A DNA stretch of 64,000 nucleotides from the NCBI RefSeq assembly GCF_001999725.1, contig NZ_MDDP01000048.1, positions 62,001-126,000 of the forward strand, in the 5' to 3' direction. Source of the DNA: Cellulophaga omnivescoria. GTDB lineage: Bacteria; Bacteroidota; Bacteroidia; Flavobacteriales; Flavobacteriaceae. Position numbers and translations under genes: made by a program. The number at the start of each line of letters is the position of its first letter. Within the stretch, counting starts at the first letter, position 1. Under the pieces are notes generated by a model that did no database searches, was not told where the DNA came from, and saw only the letters and a list, made by a program, of their open reading frames with translations. Below are positions 26,608-35,718 of this stretch, piece by piece.

Positions 26608-27240
26608 CTAGTACGGAGGAGGAACCATATTGGAATGATTAAGAATTAAACTTTGTTCTTCATCGTCATTAAAAAATGAAATCTTTGGAAAAATAGATGC
26701 TTCTTCCGTTGTTGATTGTTTAGAAGGCTGTAATAAAAAATTATCTTTTAAAATTTTAGCCTTGTATGTTTTGCCATTTGTAATTACAGAAAATGGATAA
26801 TCTTTACCATTTACTGTGGTAGTAGGTGCTATAAAAAATGTGTTTTGTCTTGGGTGTTTATATTTGCTATCCTTAGGGTAATTTCCAAAATAAAAACGTA
26901 CGTTGGTAATTTCTACATTTGCTTTTTTTGCTTCTTGTTCTATAAAAGCAATGTAGTTTTTTAAGGTTATAAGATCGTAATAGCCATATCTGGCAACATC
27001 AAAAGAGGAGTTAGGGTCTACTTCATTGTCTTCAAAATCTTTAATGAGGGTAGCTCTTCTTTTGGAGTAGTCATCAAAAAGAGTTTGAGCCTTTTTGGTG
27101 GTAATTATTTGTGTAGGAGGTTTTACTTCTTTAACAGGCTCTGGATGTTCTTTCTTTTGCTCTTTAGGATTATTGCAGTTGCTAACAATAAGTAATGCTA
27201 AGGGTAAAATAAAATAAAATGCTTTTTTGTTGGTGGTCAT
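26608..27240 (-). CDS. Hypothetical lipoprotein
   Basis: A 210-residue protein with an N-terminal signal (KKAFYFILPLALLIVSNC) whose Cys22 could be lipidated, followed by a Lys/Pro/Glu-rich linker (24-45) typical of outer-membrane lipoproteins. The globular part contains DVARYGYYDLITLKNYIAFIEQEAKKANVEITNVRFYFGNYP and a short beta region (NTFFIAPTTTVNGKDYPF). I recognise no domain. The tail is short and ends PPPY. The rho terminator lies between this gene and rho, so it probably has its own promoter, not identified. It is followed by the unassigned membrane protein. Confidence 0.6.
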   Translation of the reverse strand: MTTNKKAFYFILPLALLIVSNCNNPKEQKKEHPEPVKEVKPPTQIITTKKAQTLFDDYSKRRATLIKDFEDNEVDPNSSFDVARYGYYDLITLKNYIAFIEQEAKKANVEITNVRFYFGNYPKDSKYKHPRQNTFFIAPTTTVNGKDYPFSVITNGKTYKAKILKDNFLLQPSKQSTTEEASIFPKISFFNDDEEQSLILNHSNMVPPPY

Positions 27241-27304
27241 AACTATTGGATTTTAAGGTCGCATAAATATAGTCACTTTTTTATAGTATTCTGAAAATCA
27301 AATA

Positions 27305-27345
27305 ATAAAAAATCCTACTAAAATTAATTAGTAGGATTTTTTATT
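27305..27345 (-). terminator. Terminator of rho
   Basis: A 10-bp perfect stem (27311-27320 with 27329-27338) has an A run on its left, which is the T run of the minus-strand transcript. It could also act on the plus strand, where there is no gene. Confidence 0.8.
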
Positions 27346-27363
27346 ATAGAATAGAGGTTTTTG

Positions 27364-29007
27364 TTATTGATTCATTGTCAATAAAAACTCTTCGTTATTT
27401 TTAGTTTGTTTAATACGTTGTTCTATAAACTCCATAGCTTCAACAGGGTTCATATCGGCTAAGTATTTACGTAAAATCCACATACGTTGTATTGTGTTGT
27501 CATCTAGTAACAGATCATCTCTACGGGTACTAGAAGATGTAAGGTCAATTGCAGGGAATATTCTTCTGTTAGATATTTTACGGTCTAACTGAAGTTCCAT
27601 ATTACCAGTACCTTTAAATTCTTCAAAGATTACTTCATCCATTTTAGAGCCTGTTTCAGTTAGTGCGGTTGCAATAATGGATAAAGAACCACCATTCTCT
27701 ATATTACGTGCAGCACCAAAGAAACGTTTTGGTTTGTGTAGTGCATTTGCATCTACACCACCACTTAATACTTTACCAGATGCAGGTTGTACCGTGTTGT
27801 ATGCTCTTGCCAAACGCGTAATAGAATCTAGTAAAATAACAACATCATGGCCACATTCTACTAGTCTTTTCGCTTTTTCTAAAACAATATTTGCAACACG
27901 TACATGTTCTACAGCTTCTTTATCAAAAGTAGACGCTACAACCTCACCACGTACATTACGTTGCATATCTGTAACCTCTTCTGGGCGTTCATCTATCAAT
28001 AAAATAATTTGATAAACTTCTGGGTGATTTGCAGCTATAGCGTTTGCAATATCTTTTAATAGCATTGTTTTACCAGTCTTTGGCTGGGCAACAATCATAC
28101 CACGTTGTCCTTTACCAATTGGAGAAAACAAATCTATAATTCTGGTAGAAATTTTACTTTGCTTGTCTGCAAGGTTAAATTTTTCTTGAGGAAATAATGG
28201 TGTTAAATGCTCAAAAGACACGCGGTCTCTTACAACTTGTGGGTCTATACCATTAATTTTATTTACCTTAATTAGTGGAAAGTACTTTTCGCCTTCTTTT
28301 GGAGGGCGCACATTACCTAAAACCGTATCTCCTGTTTTTAATCCAAATAATCTAATTTGTGATTGTGATACATAAATATCATCAGGAGAAGAAAGGTAGT
28401 TATAATCAGACGATCTTAAAAAACCATAACCATCTTGCATAATATCCAATACACCTTCACTGGCAATAATGCTGTCAAACTCAAATTCAGGTTCTCTGTA
28501 CCTGTTTTTTAAGTCCTTATCAAAGTTACTTTTATCTCTTTGATTTTTTTGGTGCTGTGGTTTTTTATTTTTGTGCTGATTGTTATTTTTTTGCTGCCCT
28601 TGTTGTGGTGAATTTCTTTGAGGTGATTTTTTTTCTGGACTAGCTGCAGGTTTTGTATTTTTTGTAGAAGGTACTTTTTTAGCTACAGGCTCTTTAGTAG
28701 TTTCTTCTGTAGTGGTAACTTCTTTAGCTTTTGGCTTTGGTTTTTCTCTTAAAACACGTTCTCTTTTAACAGGGCGTGGTTTTGGTTTTTCTGCAGGTTT
28801 GGCTTTGGCAACAGGTTTTGCATCTGGTTTTTTAGGTTCTTTAACAACAACTTCTTCTACTGCTTTAGGGTTTGCTGCTTGTACATCTAGTATTTGGTAA
28901 ACCAAATCTAGCTTTTTTAATGTTTTAAACTTAGGAACATTTAAACCTTTTGCAATATCCTGTAACTCAGGAAGCTTTTTTGCTTTTAAATCGGAAATCT
29001 CAAACAT
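27364..29007 (-). CDS. rho: Transcription termination factor Rho
   Basis: A hexameric RNA helicase that ends transcription. The 547-residue protein is about 130 longer than E. coli Rho because of a low-complexity insert (about 48-175) rich in Lys, Pro, Gln, Asn and Glu between the SAP-like N-terminal helices ([20 protein letters not shown]) and the RNA-binding domain ([20 protein letters not shown], near 185-204). The motor domain has Walker A PKTGKT (309-314), Walker [17 protein letters not shown] and the Q-loop/R-loop region around [18 protein letters not shown]. Such disordered inserts are a known feature of Bacteroidota Rho. The gene is divergent from DUF4293, an arrangement seen in relatives. 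Confidence 0.96.
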   Translation of the reverse strand: MFEISDLKAKKLPELQDIAKGLNVPKFKTLKKLDLVYQILDVQAANPKAVEEVVVKEPKKPDAKPVAKAKPAEKPKPRPVKRERVLREKPKPKAKEVTTTEETTKEPVAKKVPSTKNTKPAASPEKKSPQRNSPQQGQQKNNNQHKNKKPQHQKNQRDKSNFDKDLKNRYREPEFEFDSIIASEGVLDIMQDGYGFLRSSDYNYLSSPDDIYVSQSQIRLFGLKTGDTVLGNVRPPKEGEKYFPLIKVNKINGIDPQVVRDRVSFEHLTPLFPQEKFNLADKQSKISTRIIDLFSPIGKGQRGMIVAQPKTGKTMLLKDIANAIAANHPEVYQIILLIDERPEEVTDMQRNVRGEVVASTFDKEAVEHVRVANIVLEKAKRLVECGHDVVILLDSITRLARAYNTVQPASGKVLSGGVDANALHKPKRFFGAARNIENGGSLSIIATALTETGSKMDEVIFEEFKGTGNMELQLDRKISNRRIFPAIDLTSSSTRRDDLLLDDNTIQRMWILRKYLADMNPVEAMEFIEQRIKQTKNNEEFLLTMNQ

Positions 29008-29153
29008 GTAATGTTGAATAAGTTATACTTTGTTGAAAAATATGAAATCTTGAAGTGTGTAATTTGGGTACTTATTTGGACTTGAAAGTCCCTGTCGGTA
29101 AGCGATATTACTAATATTCTGTAGCAATATTACAAATTATTTTTAATATTTCA

Positions 29154-29183
29154 TTGATAAATCTTAAAAAGACGCTATTTTTG
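29154..29183 (+). promoter_or_regulatory. Promoter of the DUF4293 gene
   Basis: TTG (29154-29156), a 19-bp spacer and TATTTTTG (29176-29183) match the full consensus, with a leader of about 15 nt to the ATG at 29203. Confidence 0.8.
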
Positions 29184-29202
29184 TTTTTTCAAAGAAAGAT
29201 AA

Positions 29203-29613
29203 ATGATACAAAGAGTACAAACTGTTTTTTTATTAATAGTAGTTGTTTTGGCAGCTGTGCTTCCTTTTTTTGCTAGTTTGTGGACATTAGATAACGGTAC
29301 AGTTATTTTTGCTAAAGATGAAATGTATATTTCTGTAGCTTTTTATGTGTCTGCTATTTTGGCTTTTATTGCCATTTTATTGTTTAAAAATAGAAAAAAT
29401 CAATTTGTGGTAAACAGATTGAATATGATATGTAATCTTTTTATACTAGGATTTTTCGTTTCCCGATCACTAAACTTATCCGGAGAAACTGTTGTTTCTG
29501 AGAAGGGTATTGGGATGTTGATTCCACTATTTTCTATCGTATTTTTAGTGCTAGCCAATAGGTTCATTAAAAAGGATGAGGATCTTGTAAAATCTGTTGA
29601 TCGTTTGCGTTAA
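29203..29613 (+). CDS. DUF4293 family membrane protein
   Basis: A 136-residue inner-membrane protein with four predicted helices (about 5-26, 42-61, 73-90 and 103-121) and a charged C-terminus. The opening MIQRVQTVFLL and the closing KSVDRLR are conserved features of DUF4293, a Bacteroidota family of unknown function that is typically encoded beside rho. It stands alone between its own promoter and a terminator. Confidence 0.85.
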   Translation: MIQRVQTVFLLIVVVLAAVLPFFASLWTLDNGTVIFAKDEMYISVAFYVSAILAFIAILLFKNRKNQFVVNRLNMICNLFILGFFVSRSLNLSGETVVSEKGIGMLIPLFSIVFLVLANRFIKKDEDLVKSVDRLR

Positions 29614-29641
29614 ACCTAACATCTTAGTTATATTAGTGCGT

Positions 29642-29672
29642 AAAACCCGGGGTTGTTCCCGGGTTTTTTTAT
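29642..29672. terminator. Terminator after DUF4293
   Basis: A 9-bp GC-rich perfect stem (29643-29651 with 29658-29666) is followed by a T run. Weaker A residues on the left may let it serve the convergent small gene too. Confidence 0.87.
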
Positions 29673-29673
29673 G

Positions 29674-29865
29674 TTATAACTGTATATTATCAAACAATAT
29701 TACTTGTCCATTTTCGGGGTCAAAGTAAATAGTTATTTCCTTTTCAATATTATTTACAGTGGTGTTGTAAGTCCATACATTTGTAATTGCTCCTTTTGTA
29801 GGAGATCCAAAGAGTTTTAAAATTTCGGTTTTACTTTTACCAATCAACTGAGTTTCATCAATCAT
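29674..29865 (-). CDS. Small SmpA/OmlA-like protein
   Basis: A 63-residue protein without a signal peptide. The order KSKTEILKLFGSPTKG, then VWTYN, then ITIYFDPENGQVILF resembles the core of the SmpA/OmlA (BamE-like) fold: a helix that ends in G-x-P, followed by a W-x-Y strand and a hairpin. Unlike true BamE it is cytoplasmic by sequence. I regard the resemblance as a hint, not an assignment. It lies between the DUF4293 terminator and the AraC gene on the same strand as the latter (88 bp gap). Confidence 0.55.
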   Translation of the reverse strand: MIDETQLIGKSKTEILKLFGSPTKGAITNVWTYNTTVNNIEKEITIYFDPENGQVILFDNIQL

Positions 29866-29953
29866 ATATATTTATAAATTTAGGTTTGGTTTTGTAAATA
29901 TATATATAGGTTACTGTATAAAAGTATCAAAATCAAACCATAATATATAAAAA

Positions 29954-30787
29954 TCAAAGAATTACGGCTCTGTACTCTAAAGGAGACTTACCGGTATTAC
30001 TTTTAAAAAATGAACTAAAGTTGTTAGGGTATTTAAAACCTAAGCAATATGCAATTTCTGATATGTTTAAATTGGTATTGTAAAGCATATTTTCTGCTTC
30101 TGCAGTAATTTTTTCTTTTATGTGTGTAGATGTAGATTTGCCTGTTATGCTTTTTACAGAATCATTTAAATGATTTATATGTACAGCCAAATTATCAGAA
30201 AAATCTTTAGGTGTTTTTAGTAATATAGGGTTGTTAATATTCTTAATTGGAAATTGTCTATTTAATTGTTCAAAAAATAAAGATGTAATTCTAGATGCTG
30301 CACATTTAATCTCAACATTAGCAGATTCTGGTTCTAGTTTTAAAGCTTCATGAATTAGTAGACTTATATAGTTACTGGCAACAGCTTCTTTATTAACGTA
30401 ATTCGTATTTAACTCTAATTGTATTTTTTTGTAAATGTTTGTAATATTTTGTTCTTGCTCTTTATTTACATAAAAAATATTTTTAGCACCTAGTTTAAAA
30501 ATAGGACATTTTTTTTCTAAATCGGTTGTGTTTTCTGCTAAAAACGTTGGATTAAATAAGCAAGAATAGCCTATTTGCTCTTTAGATATAGGTTCCCAAT
30601 TATAAACCAATAGCGGGTTGGTAAATACCAAAGCTGTTTTATTAATTGTAACTGTTTGTGTAGGATAATGTAATTTGCTTTTAGGGTGTATAATGCAAAT
30701 TTTATAGGCATCCTTTATGTTTTGTATTGTTGGGTCTGCTTTATAGGTCTCTAAATCTACAACAGTGATTTTAGGGCTATTAATCAT
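29954..30787 (-). CDS. AraC family transcriptional regulator
   Basis: A 277-residue regulator. The C-terminal 95 residues form the two helix-turn-helix AraC domain: SVKSITGKSTSTHIKEKITAEAENML for the first part, and ISEIAYCLGFKYPNNFSSFF for the second with the family signature. The N-terminal 180 residues are a cupin-like sensing domain without recognisable ligand residues. No target gene is obvious next to it; its neighbours are the small SmpA-like gene downstream and a phosphodiesterase gene 159 bp upstream. Confidence 0.88.
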   Translation of the reverse strand: MINSPKITVVDLETYKADPTIQNIKDAYKICIIHPKSKLHYPTQTVTINKTALVFTNPLLVYNWEPISKEQIGYSCLFNPTFLAENTTDLEKKCPIFKLGAKNIFYVNKEQEQNITNIYKKIQLELNTNYVNKEAVASNYISLLIHEALKLEPESANVEIKCAASRITSLFFEQLNRQFPIKNINNPILLKTPKDFSDNLAVHINHLNDSVKSITGKSTSTHIKEKITAEAENMLYNTNLNISEIAYCLGFKYPNNFSSFFKSNTGKSPLEYRAVIL

Positions 30788-30946
30788 ATATATGGGGAAA
30801 TATTTGGTTAATAATGTAGGTTTGTAATCTGTATGTTTAGTAAATATAAGGAAAGATTAACAAGATTAAAGTAGTTAACAGTGTGTTATTGTAGTTTTTT
30901 TAACACTTTTAACATATTAATTTTATTAAATTAAAGAAAGAAGAGA

Positions 30947-31441
30947 TTATTTTTTACCAAGTTCTATAACTTCTAAATCTTTAATGTCTTCGCCATTTAT
31001 AGTAAAACGTAACATTGTACGCACTTGATGAAAACCGTGTTTACCGCAAGCACCTGGATTCATATGTAATAAATTTAATTTTTTATCAAACATTACTTTT
31101 AAAATGTGTGAATGTCCGCTTATAAAAATTTTAGGAGAATTTACTTTTATTTCCTCTCGTATACGCACATTGTACTTATCTGGGTAACCGCCAATATGGG
31201 TAATCCAAACAGCCACTTTTTCACACATAAATTTATTGTCTAGCGGAAATTCTAGTCTAGCTTTATCATCATCAATATTACCGTATACGGCTCTTAAAGG
31301 TTTTAATTTTTTAATTTTGTCTGTAACATTTAAGTTTCCAATATCGCCAGCGTGCCAAACTTCATCAGCTTGCTTAACATATTTTAAAATTACATCATCA
31401 ATATGGCCGTGTGTATCAGACAGTAATAAAATTTTTGTCAT
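30947..31441 (-). CDS. YfcE/MJ0936-type metallophosphoesterase
   Basis: A 164-residue calcineurin-like phosphodiesterase. All metal-ligand motifs are present: Asp9 and His11 in LSDTHGH, Asp33 in HAGDIGN, Asn55 in YGNIDD, His in VWITHIGGYPD and the paired His of FISGHSHILK. Members hydrolyse model phosphodiesters; the natural substrate is not known. The length equals the family norm. It is divergent from truA across 138 bp. Confidence 0.92.
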   Translation of the reverse strand: MTKILLLSDTHGHIDDVILKYVKQADEVWHAGDIGNLNVTDKIKKLKPLRAVYGNIDDDKARLEFPLDNKFMCEKVAVWITHIGGYPDKYNVRIREEIKVNSPKIFISGHSHILKVMFDKKLNLLHMNPGACGKHGFHQVRTMLRFTINGEDIKDLEVIELGKK

Positions 31442-31546
31442 TCTAAATAATTAGTTGTTATAAAATTAAAAAAGAAGAATAGCGTAATTTAATTTAAAAT
31501 TAAAGTAATACGGTTTACTGTCTGCTAAAATCTTACTTATATTAAG

Positions 31547-31554
31547 TATCTTTG
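31547..31554 (+). promoter_or_regulatory. Promoter -7 box of truA and the ABC exporter
   Basis: TATCTTTG is a perfect TAnnTTTG, 25 nt before the TTG start of truA. A CTG (522-524 of that kilobase, at 31522-31524) 22 bp upstream may replace the TTG of the -33 element. Confidence 0.58.
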
Positions 31555-31579
31555 TGGTTTACAAAAATAGGAATTCAAT

Positions 31580-32335
31580 TTGAGATATTTTGTAGCATTT
31601 TCATACTTTGGAGCAGCATACCATGGTTGGCAAATACAACCAAACGCTAATACTGTGCAAGAGGAGTTAGAAAAAGCATTTAGTACGCTTTTAAAAGAAA
31701 AAATTTCTTTAATGGGAGCTGGTAGAACAGATGCAGGCGTACACGCTAAGCAAATGTATGCTCATTTTAATGTTGCTCCAATAGTTAATATACAAGATTT
31801 AATGCGTAGGCTAAATTCATTTTTACCTGATGATATTGCAGTGCAAAATATTTATGAGGTTCCTGATGATGCTCATGCTAGATTTAATGCTACAGAACGT
31901 ACGTATGAGTATTTTATTAGTACACAAAAAGACCCGTTTTCATTAACAACAACCCATTTTATTAGGCAAAAGCTAGATCTTGATAAAATGAATAGTGCAG
32001 CACAATTGCTTTTGGGTAAACAAGATTTTGAATGCTTTTCTAAATCTAAAACAGATGTTAAAACCTATTATTGTACTGTTAAAAAAGCTATATGGGAGCA
32101 AAAAGAGGATAAATTTGTGTTTACAATTACTGCAGATAGATTTTTGCGTAATATGGTAAGAGCCATAGTTGGTACTCTTTTAGATGTAGGAACGGGTAAA
32201 ATTAGCATAAACCATATAAACACTATACTAGCTAGTAAAAGTAGGGCAGAGGCAGGAACCTCTGTACCGGCAAAAGCATTATATTTAACGCAGGTTTTGT
32301 ACCCAGATAATATTATCAATATAAATAATGGCTAA
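31580..32335 (+). CDS. truA: tRNA pseudouridine(38-40) synthase TruA
   Basis: Converts uridines 38-40 in the anticodon arm of tRNAs to pseudouridine. The 251-residue protein begins with a TTG codon: the frame has no ATG before the conserved N-terminus RYFVAFSYFGAAYHGWQ, so TTG at 31580 is the start. The catalytic Asp51 is in GAGRTDAGVHA (47-57). ERTYEYFIS and FLRNMVRAIVGTLLDVGTGK are further family signatures. Its 3' end overlaps the following ABC gene by 8 bp, showing co-transcription and probably translational coupling. Confidence 0.95.
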   Translation: MRYFVAFSYFGAAYHGWQIQPNANTVQEELEKAFSTLLKEKISLMGAGRTDAGVHAKQMYAHFNVAPIVNIQDLMRRLNSFLPDDIAVQNIYEVPDDAHARFNATERTYEYFISTQKDPFSLTTTHFIRQKLDLDKMNSAAQLLLGKQDFECFSKSKTDVKTYYCTVKKAIWEQKEDKFVFTITADRFLRNMVRAIVGTLLDVGTGKISINHINTILASKSRAEAGTSVPAKALYLTQVLYPDNIININNG

Positions 32336-34103
32336 TACAAAAAAAGAATCAGGAAAAGCATTTGACTACACATTGTTAAAGCGATTGCTTACGTTTACAA
32401 AACCGTATAAACTAACTTTTTATGGTGTAGTAATAGCTGCAATATCTTTATCTGCATTTGCGGTTTTAAGTCCTGTTTTATTAAGACAAATTGTTAATAC
32501 AGCTTTAGAAAATAAAGATTCAGGATTATTATTAAACATTATTGTTTTAATGTTAGTGGTTTTGGTGTTAGAAGTCACAAGTCAGCTTTCCTTTGTTTAC
32601 TATGCAAATTGGTTGGGAGAATCAGTTATTAAAGATATTAGAATAAAACTATTTAAGCATATGCTTAGTTTTAAAATGAAATATTATGATAATTCATCAG
32701 TAGGTTTACTAGTAACACGAGCAGTAACAGATATACAGCGTATTGGAGAAATCTTTAGTCAAGGTTTTTTTATGATAGTATCAGACCTATTAAAAATGGT
32801 TGTAGTTGCATGCGTTATGCTTTTTTATAGTTGGAAATTGGCACTTATAGTTTTTGCGATTATGCCAATAATAGTTTACGCAACGCGTGTTTTTCAAAAA
32901 GCTATGAAAGTTGCTTTTATAGATGTAAGAGCACAGGTATCTAACTTAAACACATTTGTACAAGAGCGTTTAACAGGAATGAAAATTGTTCAGTTTTTTA
33001 ACAGAGAAAAGGTAGAACAAGAAAAATTTAGAGTAATAAATGAAAAGCACAGAAATGCTTGGTTAAAAACAGTTTGGTACAACTCTATCTTTTTTCCAAT
33101 TGCAGAAATTGTTTCATCTGTAGCCATTGGTTTAATAGTGTGGTATGGTGGCTTGCGTGTTATATTAAATAATGATATTACTGAGTTAGGTACTATATTT
33201 ATGTTTATACAACTATCTCAAATGTTGTTTAGGCCATTAAGGCAAATAGCAGATAAGTTTAATGTATTACAAATGGGTATGGTTGCTGCAAATAGGGTAT
33301 TTGCAATTTTAGATAAAAAGGACACTATTACCAACGAAGGGTCTTTTGAAAAAGATGAAATAAAAGGAGATATATCTTTTAAAAATGTACACTTTGGTTA
33401 CGTGGAAGGAGAAGAGGTGTTACACGGTATTTCTTTTGATGTAAAGGCTGGTGAAACAATAGCTATTGTTGGTGCTACAGGAGCAGGAAAATCTACCATT
33501 ATAAATTTACTAAACCGTTTTTATGAAATAAATTCTGGTGAAATTTTGGTTGATGGTGTAGATATTAAAGATTACAAGTTAGCCTCATTAAGAGATAAAA
33601 TAGCGGTTGTATTGCAAGATGTATTTTTATTTGCTGATACCATAGAAAATAACATTTCTTTAAAAAATGAAGATATAACGTTAGACACAATAACTCAGGC
33701 AGCACAAGAAATATCTGTGCACGATTTTATTACAAGTCTTCCTAATAATTACCAGTATAATGTAAAAGAGCGTGGTACAATGCTATCTAGTGGACAACGC
33801 CAATTGCTAGCCTTTTTACGTGCTTATGTAAGTAACCCAAGTATTTTAATTTTAGATGAAGCTACATCTTCTGTAGATACATACTCAGAGCAATTAATAC
33901 AAAAGGCAACGGAGAAAATTACGCAAGGCAGAACATCTATTGTTATTGCACACCGTTTGGCAACTATTAAAAAAGCAGACAAAATTATTGTAATGGATGC
34001 AGGTAATATTATAGAAAGCGGTTCACATAAAGAGTTACTTAAAAAAGGCGGTTATTATTACAACCTTTATCAAGCACAGTTTGTAGCAGAAGATGTAGCT
34101 TAA
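32328..34103 (+). CDS. MsbA-like ABC exporter (permease-ATPase fusion)
   Basis: A 591-residue half-transporter that works as a homodimer or heterodimer in the inner membrane. Six membrane helices (about 28-300) precede the ATPase domain, which has Walker A GATGAGKST (near 383), Q-loop VVLQDVFLFAD, signature LSSGQRQ (near 489), Walker B ILILDEA (near 509) and the switch His in IVIAHRLATI. Sequence resembles lipid- or drug-exporting MsbA/LmrA types; the substrate cannot be assigned. It overlaps truA by 8 bp. It ends 1 bp before the stop of the convergent DUF3667 gene, with no room for a terminator between them. Confidence 0.9.
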   Translation: MANTKKESGKAFDYTLLKRLLTFTKPYKLTFYGVVIAAISLSAFAVLSPVLLRQIVNTALENKDSGLLLNIIVLMLVVLVLEVTSQLSFVYYANWLGESVIKDIRIKLFKHMLSFKMKYYDNSSVGLLVTRAVTDIQRIGEIFSQGFFMIVSDLLKMVVVACVMLFYSWKLALIVFAIMPIIVYATRVFQKAMKVAFIDVRAQVSNLNTFVQERLTGMKIVQFFNREKVEQEKFRVINEKHRNAWLKTVWYNSIFFPIAEIVSSVAIGLIVWYGGLRVILNNDITELGTIFMFIQLSQMLFRPLRQIADKFNVLQMGMVAANRVFAILDKKDTITNEGSFEKDEIKGDISFKNVHFGYVEGEEVLHGISFDVKAGETIAIVGATGAGKSTIINLLNRFYEINSGEILVDGVDIKDYKLASLRDKIAVVLQDVFLFADTIENNISLKNEDITLDTITQAAQEISVHDFITSLPNNYQYNVKERGTMLSSGQRQLLAFLRAYVSNPSILILDEATSSVDTYSEQLIQKATEKITQGRTSIVIAHRLATIKKADKIIVMDAGNIIESGSHKELLKKGGYYYNLYQAQFVAEDVA

Positions 34104-34104
34104 A

Positions 34105-34884
34105 TTATTTAGCAGGAACAAAATCTGCAGGATTAAAATGGCCTGTAACCATAGCAACTATCATTATAAAAGTTACTGTTCCTATGAATATAGTAGATAG
34201 TATTCCTATAAATAACACTGATTTGTAAGTTATTTGCCAAGCAGAGTACTTATTTAACTTTTGTTGTACGTAAATAAAATATAAAATTAAAAATAGGGTT
34301 AGCAGTAAGCTATAGTCAGAATAGTATTGTGGAAAAGAACTAATCACGAGCATACTTGTAAAAAAAGATAAAATACTCCATTGAGCTAAACTATAAATTA
34401 CACTAATAGTATATTCTGCTAGTATGTGTTTTCTTTTGTTTAATGTAATGAGTCCTACAATTAAAAAAACAGGTATGTAGCTTATAAAAAATAAGGAGGA
34501 GTAATCATACAGTACATCTGTCATTTTTTTAGTAAACTCAGGATTCATTCCTTGGTTAAAAGCATCAAAATCCATTTCAAAATCAAAAACCTTGCGCATA
34601 AAAAACATTAAAAAACCAGCTAACATTAGTGCAATACCAAAATAGCTAATGGGGTTAACGTATTTTCTTCTTGTGCCATTTACATAACCATTTATAACAA
34701 TATCAGGTTTTGTAAATAAATGTAAAAAAGTGCGTAAAAAAGTATTGTCTAGGTTAAAGTAGCGCTCTGTAATGTCACTAAGTAAATTTTTAATAGTAAG
34801 TCTATTTCTAATAACTTTTGCACCACAATCTGGACAAAAAGAATAGTCTGTTTGTAGACTATTTGCACAATTTTTACAATTCAT
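34105..34884 (-). CDS. DUF3667 membrane protein with zinc ribbon
   Basis: A 259-residue protein that starts with a zinc ribbon of two CxxC knuckles (MNCKNCANSL and FCPDCGAKV), followed by LSDITERYFNLDNTFLRTFLHLFTKP, the DUF3667 signature, and four or five membrane helices. The family is confined to Bacteroidota and related groups, and its function is not known. It starts 1 bp after the cdaA stop, so it is the last gene of folP-cdaA-DUF3667 and faces the ABC exporter gene end to end. Confidence 0.87.
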   Translation of the reverse strand: MNCKNCANSLQTDYSFCPDCGAKVIRNRLTIKNLLSDITERYFNLDNTFLRTFLHLFTKPDIVINGYVNGTRRKYVNPISYFGIALMLAGFLMFFMRKVFDFEMDFDAFNQGMNPEFTKKMTDVLYDYSSLFFISYIPVFLIVGLITLNKRKHILAEYTISVIYSLAQWSILSFFTSMLVISSFPQYYSDYSLLLTLFLILYFIYVQQKLNKYSAWQITYKSVLFIGILSTIFIGTVTFIMIVAMVTGHFNPADFVPAK

Positions 34885-34885
34885 T

Positions 34886-35674
34886 TTAAGATATTAAGTC
34901 CTCTTTAATAAGACTCGTAAGTTCGTCTAAATCTTTGTAAAGTACAAACTCTCCGTTTTTTATGTAAGATATGGTGCCAGTTTCTTCACTAACAACAAGT
35001 GCTAAACTATCGGTTTTTTCTGTAATACCAACTGCAGCTCTATGTCTTAATCCAAAACGTAATGGTATGGTACGCTCTTGCGAAACTGGTAGTATTACTC
35101 TGGTAGCAACAATGGTATTGTTTTCTACTATGGCAGCACCATCATGTAACGGACTATTTTTATAAAAAATACTTTCTAATATAGGTTGGGTAATTTCAAT
35201 ATTCATTTTATCTCCAGTACTTTTAACAAAATCTAAGGAGTTAGTGCGTTCTAAAACAAGCAATGCTCCTGTTTTAGATTTACCCATTTTATCACAAGCA
35301 TTCACTATGGCTTCTACATTGGTATCTGTAGTCATAGCTTCTTGTTTTAAAAATTTAAAGTGTTTTATAAAATTACGTTTTGTGGCAAAATTAGTAGAAC
35401 CTATCATTAGCAAAAACTTACGCAACTCCTGCTGAAAAACAATAATTAAAGCAATTAAGCCAATGTTCATAAACCCGCCAACCATACTGCTAATCATTTT
35501 CATATCTAGCAATTCGGTAAGTTTCCAAAGTGCCCAAACAATTACAATACCTATAAAAATATTAATAGCAACAGAGCCACGTACTAGCTTATATATGTAG
35601 TAGAGTAGTACAGCCACCAATATAATGTCTATAATATCTGTTATTTTAAAATCAAGAAAATTTAGAAAATCCAA
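34886..35674 (-). CDS. cdaA: Diadenylate cyclase CdaA
   Basis: Makes the second messenger cyclic di-AMP from two ATP. The 262-residue protein has three N-terminal membrane helices (about 12-32, 37-55 and 66-84), a linker helix and a DisA_N catalytic domain (about 110-240) with the two signature motifs DGA (178-180, in LHDGAAIV) and RHR (210-212, in GLRHRAAVGITE). It follows folP by 44 bp and precedes the DUF3667 gene by 1 bp. The folP-cdaA neighbourhood is common in Bacteroidota. No CdaR/YbbR partner gene is adjacent here. Confidence 0.95.
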   Translation of the reverse strand: MDFLNFLDFKITDIIDIILVAVLLYYIYKLVRGSVAINIFIGIVIVWALWKLTELLDMKMISSMVGGFMNIGLIALIIVFQQELRKFLLMIGSTNFATKRNFIKHFKFLKQEAMTTDTNVEAIVNACDKMGKSKTGALLVLERTNSLDFVKSTGDKMNIEITQPILESIFYKNSPLHDGAAIVENNTIVATRVILPVSQERTIPLRFGLRHRAAVGITEKTDSLALVVSEETGTISYIKNGEFVLYKDLDELTSLIKEDLIS

Positions 35675-35718
35675 GTAAAAGGGTTTTTGTAAAATTATAA
35701 AAAAAATGAGTAATTAAA

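Noticed and set aside
29078-29091. GGACT/AGTCC hairpin in the rho leader as a regulatory RNA
   Set aside because: A five-pair stem with a tetraloop is short and may be chance; no known leader motif is recognised.
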